Shown: piece by piece, positions 49,054 through 57,799 of the stretch
How the letters are laid out: every line of letters starts with the position of its first letter
Numbering within the stretch: the first letter of the stretch is position 1
Origin: a virus
DNA length: 64,000 bases
Direction: 5' to 3' (one strand)
Virus record (IMG/VR): IMGVR_UViG_3300025466_001905
Span: 1 to 64,000 of that record
Program-made: the position numbers and the translations under genes
The notes under the pieces: model-generated
What the model was told of the DNA's origin: nothing
The model's input: the letters and a program-made list of their open reading frames with translations, nothing else
Database searches by the model: none

Positions 49054-50020
49054 GCTTTAACCGTTTGATATCTTCTATGACCATGTTTGATATCAATGTA
49101 TCAAATTCCATCGTGGATTTCCAGCCCAATTTTGTCAATGCCTTGGTACTGTCTCCGCACAACGTGTACAGTTCTGCTGGGCGCGAAAACATAGGATCTG
49201 ATTCTACAAATTGACTCCAATCATTTATGCCTATGCACCCAAATGCCACGTCTAATAGATCCCTGAGCGAATGCATGACACCAGTGGCAATCACATAGTC
49301 GTCGGGTTCTTTTTGTTGCAACATACGCCAGGCAGCATCCACATAGTCGCCGGCAAATCCCCAATCTCTGGCTATGTCTAAATTGCCCAGTCTGATTTTA
49401 TCTGCCAAACCCAGCTGTATTTGTGCAATTCCATGTGTGACTTTTCTTGTGACAAATTCTTTTCCTCTAATAGGACTTTCGTGATTGAAAGCAATGCCAT
49501 TGGAGGCATGAATGCTGTAACTTTCTCTGAAATTTACTGTGATCCAATAAGAATACAATTTTGAAATCCCGTAAGGACTCCTGGGACAAAACGGTGTTTG
49601 TTCGTTGTTGATGGGTTGTGATGAGTTACCAAACATTTCGCTAGAACTGGCTTGATAAAATTTTGAAATAGGGCTGTGATTTTTAATTGCATTAAGCAGG
49701 TTCAACACACCAATTGAATTGATTTCAGTGGTAGACTTGTTTAGGTCCCAGCTTATACCAACAAAACTTTGAGCTCCAAAGTTATAGATTTCAGTTGGAC
49801 GTATCAGTTTGACATAGTGATTGATTGAAGCTTCGTCGGTCAAATCACCAGTGAGCATTTCAATGTCATTGGCAATGCCAAAAAATTTCAAATTTTCAAA
49901 ACTTGGATTACTGTGACGACGTACCAACCCGTAAACTTTGTAACCGTGATCGAGCAAGAAGTTGCACATGTATGCGCCATCTTGACCAGTTATGCCAGTG
50001 ACCAATGCAGTTTTTATCAT
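49043..50020 (-). CDS. gmd: GDP-mannose 4,6-dehydratase
   Basis: A 325-residue extended SDR with the Gmd set: TGITGQDGAY (8-17), QASSSEMFG, PRSPYGISKLYSYWIT, NHESPIRG and a TRKVTHGIA loop. It dehydrates GDP-mannose to GDP-4-keto-6-deoxymannose using bound NADP. The catalytic S-S-E plus Y-x3-K are present, and the length is close to the family's usual length. It directly follows the ColD-like gene, so the next step of the same pathway is encoded beside it. Confidence 0.94.
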   Translation of the reverse strand: MIKTALVTGITGQDGAYMCNFLLDHGYKVYGLVRRHSNPSFENLKFFGIANDIEMLTGDLTDEASINHYVKLIRPTEIYNFGAQSFVGISWDLNKSTTEINSIGVLNLLNAIKNHSPISKFYQASSSEMFGNSSQPINNEQTPFCPRSPYGISKLYSYWITVNFRESYSIHASNGIAFNHESPIRGKEFVTRKVTHGIAQIQLGLADKIRLGNLDIARDWGFAGDYVDAAWRMLQQKEPDDYVIATGVMHSLRDLLDVAFGCIGINDWSQFVESDPMFSRPAELYTLCGDSTKALTKLGWKSTMEFDTLISNMVIEDIKRLKHDH

Positions 50021-51189
50021 AGTGTGTTTAATAAATTTTCAAGTTGATCCAAATGTCTGTTGTTGACAAATTGACTGTTACCAATGTAAAATCCATTTTG
50101 ATTAATTAAATCAACATTGTAGTTATGTTTGATCACAGTAAATTGATAATTTTTTAAAAATGGTTGGCGTAATAAATTTCCACCCACAATTGGTCTGTGT
50201 TCAATGCCATATGCAGTAAACTTTTGTTTTAGTTGCTGCATGATGTCAGGAGTCCTGCACACAAACGGCAAGCTGTAATTGCTGTTGAGAGGATCCAAAT
50301 ATATTTGATAAAATTTGTCAGGATGTGAATTCACAATGTTCACAAATCTAGTGAAGTTTCTACGACGTTGTTGTATGATTGAATCCAGTCTTGGCAACTG
50401 TGCCAGCCCCAGTATGGCATTGAGTTCTGAGCTTCTAAGATTGTATCCGTCGGTAACAAACAAAAATCTTGGATCAAGATCGGGATATTGACTGGCGTAA
50501 ATTTCTGGATTCAATGCTTCTCTGGACATGCCATGACTGCGTTTCATTTTCATGATGTTGTATAATTCCAGATCACTGGTCACAATCATGCCGCCTTCGA
50601 TGGTGGTCATGTGATGCCCAAAATAAAAACTAAAAGTAGCACCCAGGCTGTCACTGCCTCTTTTACGACCATTGGGAGTCATGCATCCATGACTTTCGCA
50701 CACATCATCAAGAATGATAGCATCTGGAAACATGGTGCGATACAGTTCATTGTTTGCAGAAAATCCCAATAGATGAGTAACAAAAATCAACTTGATATTT
50801 GGATGTTGTTGTTTGATCTGTTGCATATGCTCAATATCAAAGCTGAAATTTTCTAAATTCACATCACAAAATATAGGAGTGAATCCCAGCTGAATTATTG
50901 GACTTATGTTAGTCGACCATGTGCAGGCCGGTACTAGAACCTTGTCGTTGGCCTGCAACTGATATTTTTCTTTGACCGCAGACAGCAATAACAAATTGGC
51001 TGACGAGCCAGAATTGGTCATTAGACCATACTTGCTGCCAAGCCATGTAGCCCATTGTTGTTCAAATTTTTTAACATAAACACCATTGGTATACTTGTTA
51101 TTGGTCAATAAAAAATAACACAGTCTTAACTTGTCTAACCATGTAATAGAGTCTTTTATCAATGGCCAATGTAAAGGTTTTATTTTCAT
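50017..51189 (-). CDS. ColD-like GDP-4-keto-6-deoxymannose 3-dehydratase (PLP, His type)
   Basis: A 390-residue DegT-fold protein. The position of the usual PLP lysine is a histidine: FSFYFGHHMTTIEGG has H192-H193, as in ColD and other 3-dehydratases, which use His instead of Lys to remove C3 oxygen. D161 in ILDDVCESHG holds the cofactor. With Gmd it would give GDP-4-keto-3,6-dideoxymannose, the precursor of colitose. ATG 51189 is chosen for its GGAGT site and its overlap with the stop before it. Confidence 0.83.
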   Translation of the reverse strand: MKIKPLHWPLIKDSITWLDKLRLCYFLLTNNKYTNGVYVKKFEQQWATWLGSKYGLMTNSGSSANLLLLSAVKEKYQLQANDKVLVPACTWSTNISPIIQLGFTPIFCDVNLENFSFDIEHMQQIKQQHPNIKLIFVTHLLGFSANNELYRTMFPDAIILDDVCESHGCMTPNGRKRGSDSLGATFSFYFGHHMTTIEGGMIVTSDLELYNIMKMKRSHGMSREALNPEIYASQYPDLDPRFLFVTDGYNLRSSELNAILGLAQLPRLDSIIQQRRRNFTRFVNIVNSHPDKFYQIYLDPLNSNYSLPFVCRTPDIMQQLKQKFTAYGIEHRPIVGGNLLRQPFLKNYQFTVIKHNYNVDLINQNGFYIGNSQFVNNRHLDQLENLLNTL

Positions 51190-52571
51190 TGTTGACTCCA
51201 GTATTTGCATTCGTTCCACCATGCCTCCATTTCTGGAAAAGTTTTCAAAAAATCTGTGCCTCTACGTCGATCATGCTCAGAGAAGAAACGATAAAAATCG
51301 GCTTTGTTTTTGTTAACATAATCAGTGCTTATTTTTTGACCGTCTCTCATCCAGGCAATGTCTCTGTCTAGTCTTTGAAGTTCGAAATCTTTGAATCCAT
51401 GAAAGGGATCATCCAGTGTTTCACTTTGACCGGTCATGCAACCCCAGAGATTTTCCAGTTGGTCTGCATAGCTTTCCGGCAACAATTGAAGACTCTGCCA
51501 GCTGGGTTGTCTAAGAACAGGAGTATCAAACCATACTCGTTGATAGGTTTTACTGTAAATTTTCCGCAGTCCTAGTATGCCAGCCATGAGTTTGGGGAAT
51601 CCAGTTACCGAAAGATTATTCATGGTAATTATAAACGTAATTGAATTTCTGCCTGGTATTTCTGTCAAGAACTGATTTACTCGGTCCCAGAGCAAATTAA
51701 AATTCAATCCATGTCTGATGTACTCAGCCTGCTCCATCCAAGAATCTAAACTGACAAATTGCATGAAGTGTTCAATCTTTTCGCCTTCGCATAATTTTTT
51801 CACATAGTCTTTGTACTTGGTCCATAAATTCTCATCCACTGAAAAATTACTGGTAACATTTAAATGCAGATCAGATTTGGGATGCTCCAGTACATAATCA
51901 AACACGCGGTAGGTGTTTTTATCCATCAATGGTTCGCCGCCGGTCATACGAAAATGTCGCAGTTCTGGATACAGGGTAGGCCACCAACGCCAAAATGCTT
52001 CTACATAAGGGTTGTGTTGATTTACAGGTATAGGACGATTGCGCCCTGTAAAATGCTCAGGATCATTGTGCACAGTACTAGTAGGGTATCCACCATGTCT
52101 ATCGACTTCAGACTGCCAGGTCGAACTAAATTGTGGACTACAATAGCTACATGCCAAATTACAAGCATGATTAAAATTGACTTCAACATAACTGGGAACA
52201 ATATCTTGGTCTCCTGTTGAGTATTTAATCTTGTCAAAATCAACTGCGGCCCAGGGTTCTCCAGATCTGTAGTGTCGATCGCTTAGTTTTCCATTGTCTT
52301 CCATGTGCCAACAGTAGCTGCATTCGGTGGGCCGCTCACCATTGAGCATGAGTTGGCGTTGTACTTTTTTGTACTGGGTATTGTGTAGTGCCGACGGATT
52401 GATTTTGATTGTGTCTGGATCTATCATATGCAACGGCGGATGATAACAACTGTTGTTCAATCCAGTGGTCAAATGCAGACTGACCTGTTTCCACTTGGCC
52501 AGACACAAGGATGGTCCCAGCTGATTTTTCATTTGTTCAGCTGCATTCAAAAATTTACTTTTGTCCGACAA
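51186..52571 (-). CDS. Twitch/SPASM-like radical SAM protein 5 (CYH type)
   Basis: A 461-residue enzyme: C137-x3-C141-x2-C144 in HACNLACSYCSP, with C23 (LCLAKW), C42 (NSCYHPPL) and C84-x2-C87 (ECSYCWHMED) ahead, and RMTGGEPLM as the GGEP motif. HNTQYKKVQRQLMLNGERP is nearly the same as HNTQQKKIEREQMQRGERP of protein 4, showing recent duplication. It lies just upstream of the ColD-like and gmd genes. Confidence 0.88.
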   Translation of the reverse strand: MSDKSKFLNAAEQMKNQLGPSLCLAKWKQVSLHLTTGLNNSCYHPPLHMIDPDTIKINPSALHNTQYKKVQRQLMLNGERPTECSYCWHMEDNGKLSDRHYRSGEPWAAVDFDKIKYSTGDQDIVPSYVEVNFNHACNLACSYCSPQFSSTWQSEVDRHGGYPTSTVHNDPEHFTGRNRPIPVNQHNPYVEAFWRWWPTLYPELRHFRMTGGEPLMDKNTYRVFDYVLEHPKSDLHLNVTSNFSVDENLWTKYKDYVKKLCEGEKIEHFMQFVSLDSWMEQAEYIRHGLNFNLLWDRVNQFLTEIPGRNSITFIITMNNLSVTGFPKLMAGILGLRKIYSKTYQRVWFDTPVLRQPSWQSLQLLPESYADQLENLWGCMTGQSETLDDPFHGFKDFELQRLDRDIAWMRDGQKISTDYVNKNKADFYRFFSEHDRRRGTDFLKTFPEMEAWWNECKYWSQQ

Positions 52572-53541
52572 GTTTTAACTCCCATGGTTGCAGTTGCAAC
52601 AAGTGATTTTTATTGTGTTCTAAGATTGGTAACATGTCTACGTACATTTTTTGCAACTGTGTTTGGTCTAGTAAAAAGAGCTTGTCTAGCACACCTCGGA
52701 TAGCAACAATTCTGTCTGCAGTTGACATATCGTCGTAGCTTTCGTCCCAGTAATCAGAAAATGTTTTAAAACCACAACGTTGTAGATTTGATATGAATCC
52801 TTGCGGACCAAAAATTACCATTGGTGTCAATTGCATGATTGGTCTAAATGTTTTTTCTGTGGGGAAAAATGTCAATCCGTTGTAGTAAGTTTCGCATACC
52901 AGTTCTAAAAATATTTTGGGATAAGCACCAGACAGTTCTGACACCAATGAAACTATTTCGCCAAGATTTATTTTTTTATCATACTGCATGTCTACTGAGG
53001 AAATTTTTCTTGGACAAGAGTGTAAAAAACTTACTGCACTGTTAATTTCTTCTGGATAATCAAACATAATTTCGTTTAATTGCAACGAACTCTTTTGTTG
53101 AAATGAGCTATTATCATAGTGACAGGTCAACAGGGTTTGATCATGATAAAATTTATCCAACCATGCCAACATTAGCAATCTATTCCAGGTAGTTTTGCCT
53201 ACAAAACAACCCACTGTGGCCAAACTGAGATTTTTTGCCTGGTGACTTGTCTGTATTTTTTTGCTGAAATTGATCCAAATATTGGGAACAATCTTGATAT
53301 TGTATATATCGTGGTATTCTTCAATATTAGCAGTTTGTATTTCAAACCTGTCTTTGTCAATGTCATAAGTGTCACATATTTTATCTAACACATCATATAA
53401 ATTACAAGATCGCAAACATGGGCCTTCGTTGTTCAGACTAATTATGACCTTATCATCAGTTTGTGTAGCAGCATGAATTATTTCAATAATTTTTGTTTCA
53501 AAATTCCAAATATGACTATCTTTGTTTTCTAATGTTATCAT
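52555..53541 (-). CDS. Phage glycosyltransferase-like protein, TEKTF family
   Basis: A 328-residue protein with family core PTEKTFRPIMQLTPM and GFKTFSDYWDESYDD near residues 235-280. N-terminal half is divergent. Overlaps the radical SAM gene downstream by 17 bases. As with the other four, the donor side is conserved and the acceptor side is not. Confidence 0.68.
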   Translation of the reverse strand: MITLENKDSHIWNFETKIIEIIHAATQTDDKVIISLNNEGPCLRSCNLYDVLDKICDTYDIDKDRFEIQTANIEEYHDIYNIKIVPNIWINFSKKIQTSHQAKNLSLATVGCFVGKTTWNRLLMLAWLDKFYHDQTLLTCHYDNSSFQQKSSLQLNEIMFDYPEEINSAVSFLHSCPRKISSVDMQYDKKINLGEIVSLVSELSGAYPKIFLELVCETYYNGLTFFPTEKTFRPIMQLTPMVIFGPQGFISNLQRCGFKTFSDYWDESYDDMSTADRIVAIRGVLDKLFLLDQTQLQKMYVDMLPILEHNKNHLLQLQPWELKLVGQK

Positions 53542-53545
53542 GTTT

Positions 53546-54634
53546 TTACTTAATTAATTGATTCAAATAACTCCTAGACACTTTTCCTGTGAAGTTCAAT
53601 GGGATTTTGTCTACTTTGACCAGTTTGTGAGCCTTACAGTGCGAGCCCAGTGACAGTAGAAATTTTTGTATCTGTTCTGGCGCACAGTCTCCCACATACA
53701 TACAATTCACAGAGTCCTGCCCAAATACAGCACAATCGCTGATCTCCGGAAACTTTTTAAGCAACTGTGCTTCAATGGTAGCAGGATTAAGCATTACGCC
53801 TTTGGATCTTATTTGATCGTCGCTTCTTCCCAGTAATTTGTAGTAGTGTTTTTCATCTTGTTCGGCTAAATCACCAGTGTCAAACCAGTCTGAAAATGCA
53901 CATGCTGGTCCTTTCAGATGCAAATGATTGGCCAAGTCTATTTTGACATCTACACCAAATGGCAGTCCAATGGTATTGAATCTTTGTTCACCGTAACGCG
54001 GATTTGTAAAGCAATGACCCATTGCTTCGGTCATACCAAACGATTCAAGAATGGGTGCGTTGAATTGGTCTTTGAGTTGATTGTATTCATTTTCATCTTT
54101 GAATTTTCCGCCAGCTGATATAATAAAGTCTAAACTGTTAAAATTAAATTTGACCAAGGTTCTTAAAAATGCTGGGCCAGTGGCCATGTACGTGGGACGG
54201 CATTGCGGACTCAGGTGCCAGTTTTTCACAGTGAAATGATGTAGTTCACAGCTGGCTTTTTTGGCTGCCCAGTAAAATGTTTGCCCGTAAGCATGCCATA
54301 GTGGCATCACCGATGCAAAAACATCATTGGCAGTTATATTGTATGCTGACACCACATTGGATGTCAGGATATCCAACTGGTCTTGACTGAAACTGTAAAA
54401 TTTACTGTCTCCAGTGGTGCCCGAAGTGTACATGAATAGTTTTTCGTTGGGGTAGTCACGGCCGTTGCGATAGCGTTCTTCGGTGTCAGTGATCAGCAAA
54501 CTCCAATCTGAATTTTCCAGTATGTAATTATTTCTGTCAGCATTGGCCGATGGATTTAGTATTACCAAGCTGTATTCTGATAGCTGGTCTATATAATCTT
54601 GCGGATTTTGTACGCAAATTGCGGCTCTTTTCAT
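53546..54634 (-). CDS. Short AMP-binding acyl/aryl ligase
   Basis: A 362-residue member of the ANL superfamily with YTSGTTG (69-75), SFGMTEA, FDTGDL, GRSDDQIRSKGVMLNP and LNFTGKVSR, the last carrying the usual catalytic lysine. Typical members have over 500 residues, and here the N-terminal domain is mostly absent, so it may be a stand-alone adenylation core. It activates a carboxylate as an acyl-AMP, which the neighbouring acyltransferase could use. Confidence 0.85.
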   Translation of the reverse strand: MKRAAICVQNPQDYIDQLSEYSLVILNPSANADRNNYILENSDWSLLITDTEERYRNGRDYPNEKLFMYTSGTTGDSKFYSFSQDQLDILTSNVVSAYNITANDVFASVMPLWHAYGQTFYWAAKKASCELHHFTVKNWHLSPQCRPTYMATGPAFLRTLVKFNFNSLDFIISAGGKFKDENEYNQLKDQFNAPILESFGMTEAMGHCFTNPRYGEQRFNTIGLPFGVDVKIDLANHLHLKGPACAFSDWFDTGDLAEQDEKHYYKLLGRSDDQIRSKGVMLNPATIEAQLLKKFPEISDCAVFGQDSVNCMYVGDCAPEQIQKFLLSLGSHCKAHKLVKVDKIPLNFTGKVSRSYLNQLIK

Positions 54635-54635
54635 T

Positions 54636-55277
54636 TTAATCTATTTTCCTGTCTAAACTTGTAGAATTATCCAATTGTCTATTGCCATGGTAGGTTCCGG
54701 CCAGTTGTATATTTTTGGTCACTGTTGATCCTATAAGGTAGTTACAATAGTCAACAGTTTCAATATTGTGGGTAGATTTTCCTAAAAAATTGGATCTTGC
54801 AGCCACATATGAACCTTGCCCCAAAGTGGCAAACAAACAGTATACATAGGGACCAATATGGCAAAAATCTTTAATTTGCACCTTGTGGCTCAATGCCGAA
54901 TATGCAGTAATTACCACAAAATTTCCAATTACTACATCATCTAAAACAATGTTGAATTCATTGATAAAACATCCTCGACCAATGGTCACATTGAACCCAA
55001 TTTGGTTTGATGATCCAATCACGCTAAAGTAATCTGGGCCAAACTGATCTAAAAAATCAACTATTTTCTTTTTTAAACCTATGCTGGCTGTGCCTGTGAA
55101 AAATTGCCGGTTATCAAACCAATCTTGATTGTTATTTTCTATATCTTCCAGTCGGTGTAGTTCGCATGGTCGGTACTGTTGAAAATAATTAAACAAAGTC
55201 ACATTTATATAACTGGATCCCACAAAACATAAAATTTTGTCAGTGTCATACAATATATTAAATTTTAAATTAGTCAT
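54636..55277 (-). CDS. NeuD-like left-handed-helix acyltransferase
   Basis: A 213-residue protein. An N-terminal alpha/beta part (about 1-85) is followed by isoleucine/valine-rich hexapeptide repeats (INEFNIVLDDVVIGNFVVI, SALSHKVQIKDFCHIGPYV) that form the left-handed beta helix of NeuD/PglD-type sugar acyltransferases. It probably moves an acyl group onto an amino or hydroxyl group of a sugar. One base separates it from the AMP-ligase gene, a natural pairing. Confidence 0.8.
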   Translation of the reverse strand: MTNLKFNILYDTDKILCFVGSSYINVTLFNYFQQYRPCELHRLEDIENNNQDWFDNRQFFTGTASIGLKKKIVDFLDQFGPDYFSVIGSSNQIGFNVTIGRGCFINEFNIVLDDVVIGNFVVITAYSALSHKVQIKDFCHIGPYVYCLFATLGQGSYVAARSNFLGKSTHNIETVDYCNYLIGSTVTKNIQLAGTYHGNRQLDNSTSLDRKID

Positions 55278-55794
55278 TTATAAATCCAGAAACTTGCAAG
55301 GTGTATTTGTTTTCCATACCAGCATTGGCACTCAGATGTAATATTTCACTGTCCCAGATCAATGCATCACCAACAGACCAGTGTGTGTGTACAACATCGT
55401 TGTACTGTATAAAATGTCCCAGTTTCCATGATTCTAAATGTATATTTGCTCGTACTTTGAGATCCGTTCTACCAGGATAACGTTTGTTGATTTGGAAAAA
55501 AGTGTCACGATGCAGTGGTACTATACAACCAGGTGGTTGTAAAATGCTACTCACGGTAATGACCTCCATGCCCAGTTGACGACCAATATTATCATAATCC
55601 AAATTGGTATTGTCCCACCACAACTGATGTATAAGTGTATTTTCATACCCGTAAGTACTGGGCATTCCACCATACTTGTTGTGTATATCAGTTAACTCAT
55701 ATACCTGATGTTGGATACAACTGCCTTGGTGTTGAGTATAGTCAGCCGAAAGTATTTGCGTGAAGTCATAATCCAGATAAGATTTTTTAAGCAT
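55270..55794 (-). CDS. Aspartyl/asparaginyl-hydroxylase-like 2OG oxygenase
   Basis: A 174-residue protein: H95-x-D97 in PLHRDTFFQ and distal H153 in EILHLSANAG, with RANIHLE and VGDALIWDSE as in the AspH/asparaginyl beta-hydroxylase fold. It should use Fe(II) and 2-oxoglutarate to hydroxylate a peptide or sugar. ATG 55794 has an AAGGA site eight bases upstream. The earlier in-frame ATG at 55803 overlaps the neighbour and is possible. Confidence 0.8.
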   Translation of the reverse strand: MLKKSYLDYDFTQILSADYTQHQGSCIQHQVYELTDIHNKYGGMPSTYGYENTLIHQLWWDNTNLDYDNIGRQLGMEVITVSSILQPPGCIVPLHRDTFFQINKRYPGRTDLKVRANIHLESWKLGHFIQYNDVVHTHWSVGDALIWDSEILHLSANAGMENKYTLQVSGFIND

Positions 55795-55796
55795 TT

Positions 55797-56726
55797 TTAC
55801 CATCCTTCTTGAGAGCGTATGACATCAATTTCTCTAGTCATAATTCCACGATTGTGCCAGTTTGATCTGTAATGATGTTTAAAAAATGCACTTTCTTTTT
55901 CCAACAACATGTTTATAGGCAAGTCTAATTGTGTAACCAAATCTTCAGACACACGACCAGCCAATAGTTCCGGATCGCTATTTTCAACTGTGCTCCACAG
56001 TGCTGCTAACTCGTCAAAATTTTGCACTGTTCTATAGTCCCATTGCGGAGTTATCATGGTCATGTATGTGCCCATACGGGCCCCGGCTATGGCCCAGATT
56101 CCGTGTTCAACGTCTCGTCCCACATTGTGCCATACAGTGAGATGATCAAGATTTCTGCTGTGTACTCGATCACGAAATTCTGAGATGGCAGGTCGGTTAC
56201 CGCGGTCAAGACACATCTTGACCCCTTCTCTGAATCCAGCTCGCCAGGCATGAAAAGCCGATCCATTGGGATAGGTAATGCTGTAGCAATCGTGCATGGC
56301 CCAGTACATGGGATCAAAACAAAATTCTACTTCAGTCTCTGTGCGTCCATCAGTGGCTTCGTGAGTCTGCATGTTCCATGCAAATTCTCTTGTCCAAGAA
56401 CTTAGGCCGCCGTTTCCGTACATGAGACCATTGATATGATTGCGAGCACGCCATCTAAACACCGCAGACTCCCATTGGCTGTCCGGAAACTCCAAGGTCA
56501 AATTAAAAAACTTTTCATCTGGCATATTGTCGCCGTCGATTAAAATAAATCTTTCAGTTTCGCTAACATCAGCAGCAGCTTTGTGTGCAGCATCACTTCC
56601 TTTGACACCATCCACACGTTTGGCCCATGGAATCAAATTGCGAATTTTTATCCAAAATTCTTCACGTTGAGGTTCATCGTAGGAAAGATAAATGCAGTCT
56701 AAATCTGCTATGTCAATTTGTTTCAT
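55797..56726 (-). CDS. GT-A-type glycosyltransferase-like protein
   Basis: A 309-residue protein. The N-terminal CIYLSYDEPQREEFW and RFILIDGDNMPD (DxD-like metal/nucleotide motif) match the C-terminal part of the 738-residue repeat protein at 30055. Later Trp-rich segments (FRWRARNHINGL) look like an acceptor site. The enzyme probably transfers a sugar from a nucleotide donor. Confidence 0.68.
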   Translation of the reverse strand: MKQIDIADLDCIYLSYDEPQREEFWIKIRNLIPWAKRVDGVKGSDAAHKAAADVSETERFILIDGDNMPDEKFFNLTLEFPDSQWESAVFRWRARNHINGLMYGNGGLSSWTREFAWNMQTHEATDGRTETEVEFCFDPMYWAMHDCYSITYPNGSAFHAWRAGFREGVKMCLDRGNRPAISEFRDRVHSRNLDHLTVWHNVGRDVEHGIWAIAGARMGTYMTMITPQWDYRTVQNFDELAALWSTVENSDPELLAGRVSEDLVTQLDLPINMLLEKESAFFKHHYRSNWHNRGIMTREIDVIRSQEGW

Positions 56727-57063
56727 CTAAGGCTTTCAATTTCCAATATTTTTTGTTTTCATGATTCACAATCACTGTAATATCTCTAGGATCACAGGCC
56801 TGACCTGCAGTGCTAGGAATCAGTTTTGTTGTTGTGATTGTATGTTGAAAAAATTTTAGTTGTCCATTAACCACCTTAACCTGAGGATTTGCGGCAGTAA
56901 AGGTGGCATGATCAATCTCTATGTAATTACCTGAAATTGCTTCCATGCTGTAAAATAAAAAATTACCGAGATCGTCGTAATACAATCTATAAAATGGTGC
57001 AACTGCTGGCTCTACTGGTTTGTCCCAGACAGCCCAAAAATTATCTGTGGTCTCTTTACTCAT
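56713..57063 (-). CDS. Phage hypothetical protein, 116 residues
   Basis: From ATG 57063 (ATGA-type overlap with the gene upstream): MSKETTDNFWAVWD, then FYRLYYDDLGNFLFYSMEAI and GNYIEIDHATF. The YYDDLGN.LFYSME pattern is one I associate with small proteins of marine T4-like phages. An in-frame start at 57111 would overlap the neighbour by 56 bases. Function unknown. Confidence 0.7.
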   Translation of the reverse strand: MSKETTDNFWAVWDKPVEPAVAPFYRLYYDDLGNFLFYSMEAISGNYIEIDHATFTAANPQVKVVNGQLKFFQHTITTTKLIPSTAGQACDPRDITVIVNHENKKYWKLKALDETN

Positions 57064-57799
57064 ACAATTTCCAATCTTTGACATGATAGTGTACCAGTCC
57101 CCATTGTGCAACAGTGTTGATTCTCATGCCAGGTTCGGTGTTTTCCCATATCAGTTCTTTGGTCCAGTTGTCGGTGGCAATGGGGTTAATGTGACGTTTC
57201 ATGTGAACAATAGTAGGACCAAGTCCTGCAGGCAAAGTCACACGCTCTGTGCCCATTATTACTGCGGCCATGGCATAGACAACATCTGTAGTTGCCAATT
57301 CATCTGGTCGCTTCAGTAATTTTCTATAGTGCGTCCAATTTAAAAAAATATTTTGAACCAACCGAAAAAATTCTCTAGCAGTCTCACTCACACGCCAGTA
57401 GGTAATAGCATTGTAAACATCTGGCAAGTGATTGTGATCAAATAGTTTTCTATAATGTCTAGAAGTTGCGGGTTGATTGTAAAAATTTCTAGCACCTTGG
57501 CTGATCACAACATCTCGATGTTCAAACAAGGTCCACCAATGGTCCATTGGGCTGGTTGCTACCATGTCAGCTTCTAATTTGATTGTTTGTCTATATGGAC
57601 TAGCGCGAAACACTTGCCCATCGTTGGCGTAGCCGCCTAGATCACCGTATGGCAACTGATCTTTGGTGAGTATGGTGATATGAGCATCAGGGTGCCAAAT
57701 TTTTATACTGGTAGCTAACTGTTGAGCGCAGGATTCATAATCCACAGTATCGTTATTGATGGCAGGAATTAGATATCCGCGTTCATGAGTGATTGGCAA
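57056..57799 (-). CDS. GT-A-type glycosyltransferase-like protein
   Basis: A 247-residue protein with KLEADMVATSPMDHWW, a D-x-D-like block of family-8-type enzymes, after the GYANDGQVFRASPYRQTI strand. Its neighbour at 57783 has LLLDADYVVASD at the equivalent place, so the two are paralogues. A His/Trp-rich C-terminal (VHYHVKDWKLYE) may close the donor site. Confidence 0.72.
   Translation of the reverse strand: MPITHERGYLIPAINNDTVDYESCAQQLATSIKIWHPDAHITILTKDQLPYGDLGGYANDGQVFRASPYRQTIKLEADMVATSPMDHWWTLFEHRDVVISQGARNFYNQPATSRHYRKLFDHNHLPDVYNAITYWRVSETAREFFRLVQNIFLNWTHYRKLLKRPDELATTDVVYAMAAVIMGTERVTLPAGLGPTIVHMKRHINPIATDNWTKELIWENTEPGMRINTVAQWGLVHYHVKDWKLYE

Noticed and set aside
50017-51189. 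Ordinary DegT aminotransferase
   Set aside because: The Schiff-base Lys is replaced by His in FYFGHHMTT, matching 3-dehydratases, so the aminotransferase call was dropped.
52022-52243. Possible 73-residue hydrophobic protein on the minus strand inside the radical SAM gene at 51186
   Set aside because: It is fully inside a long conserved gene in another frame and no ribosome site is seen.
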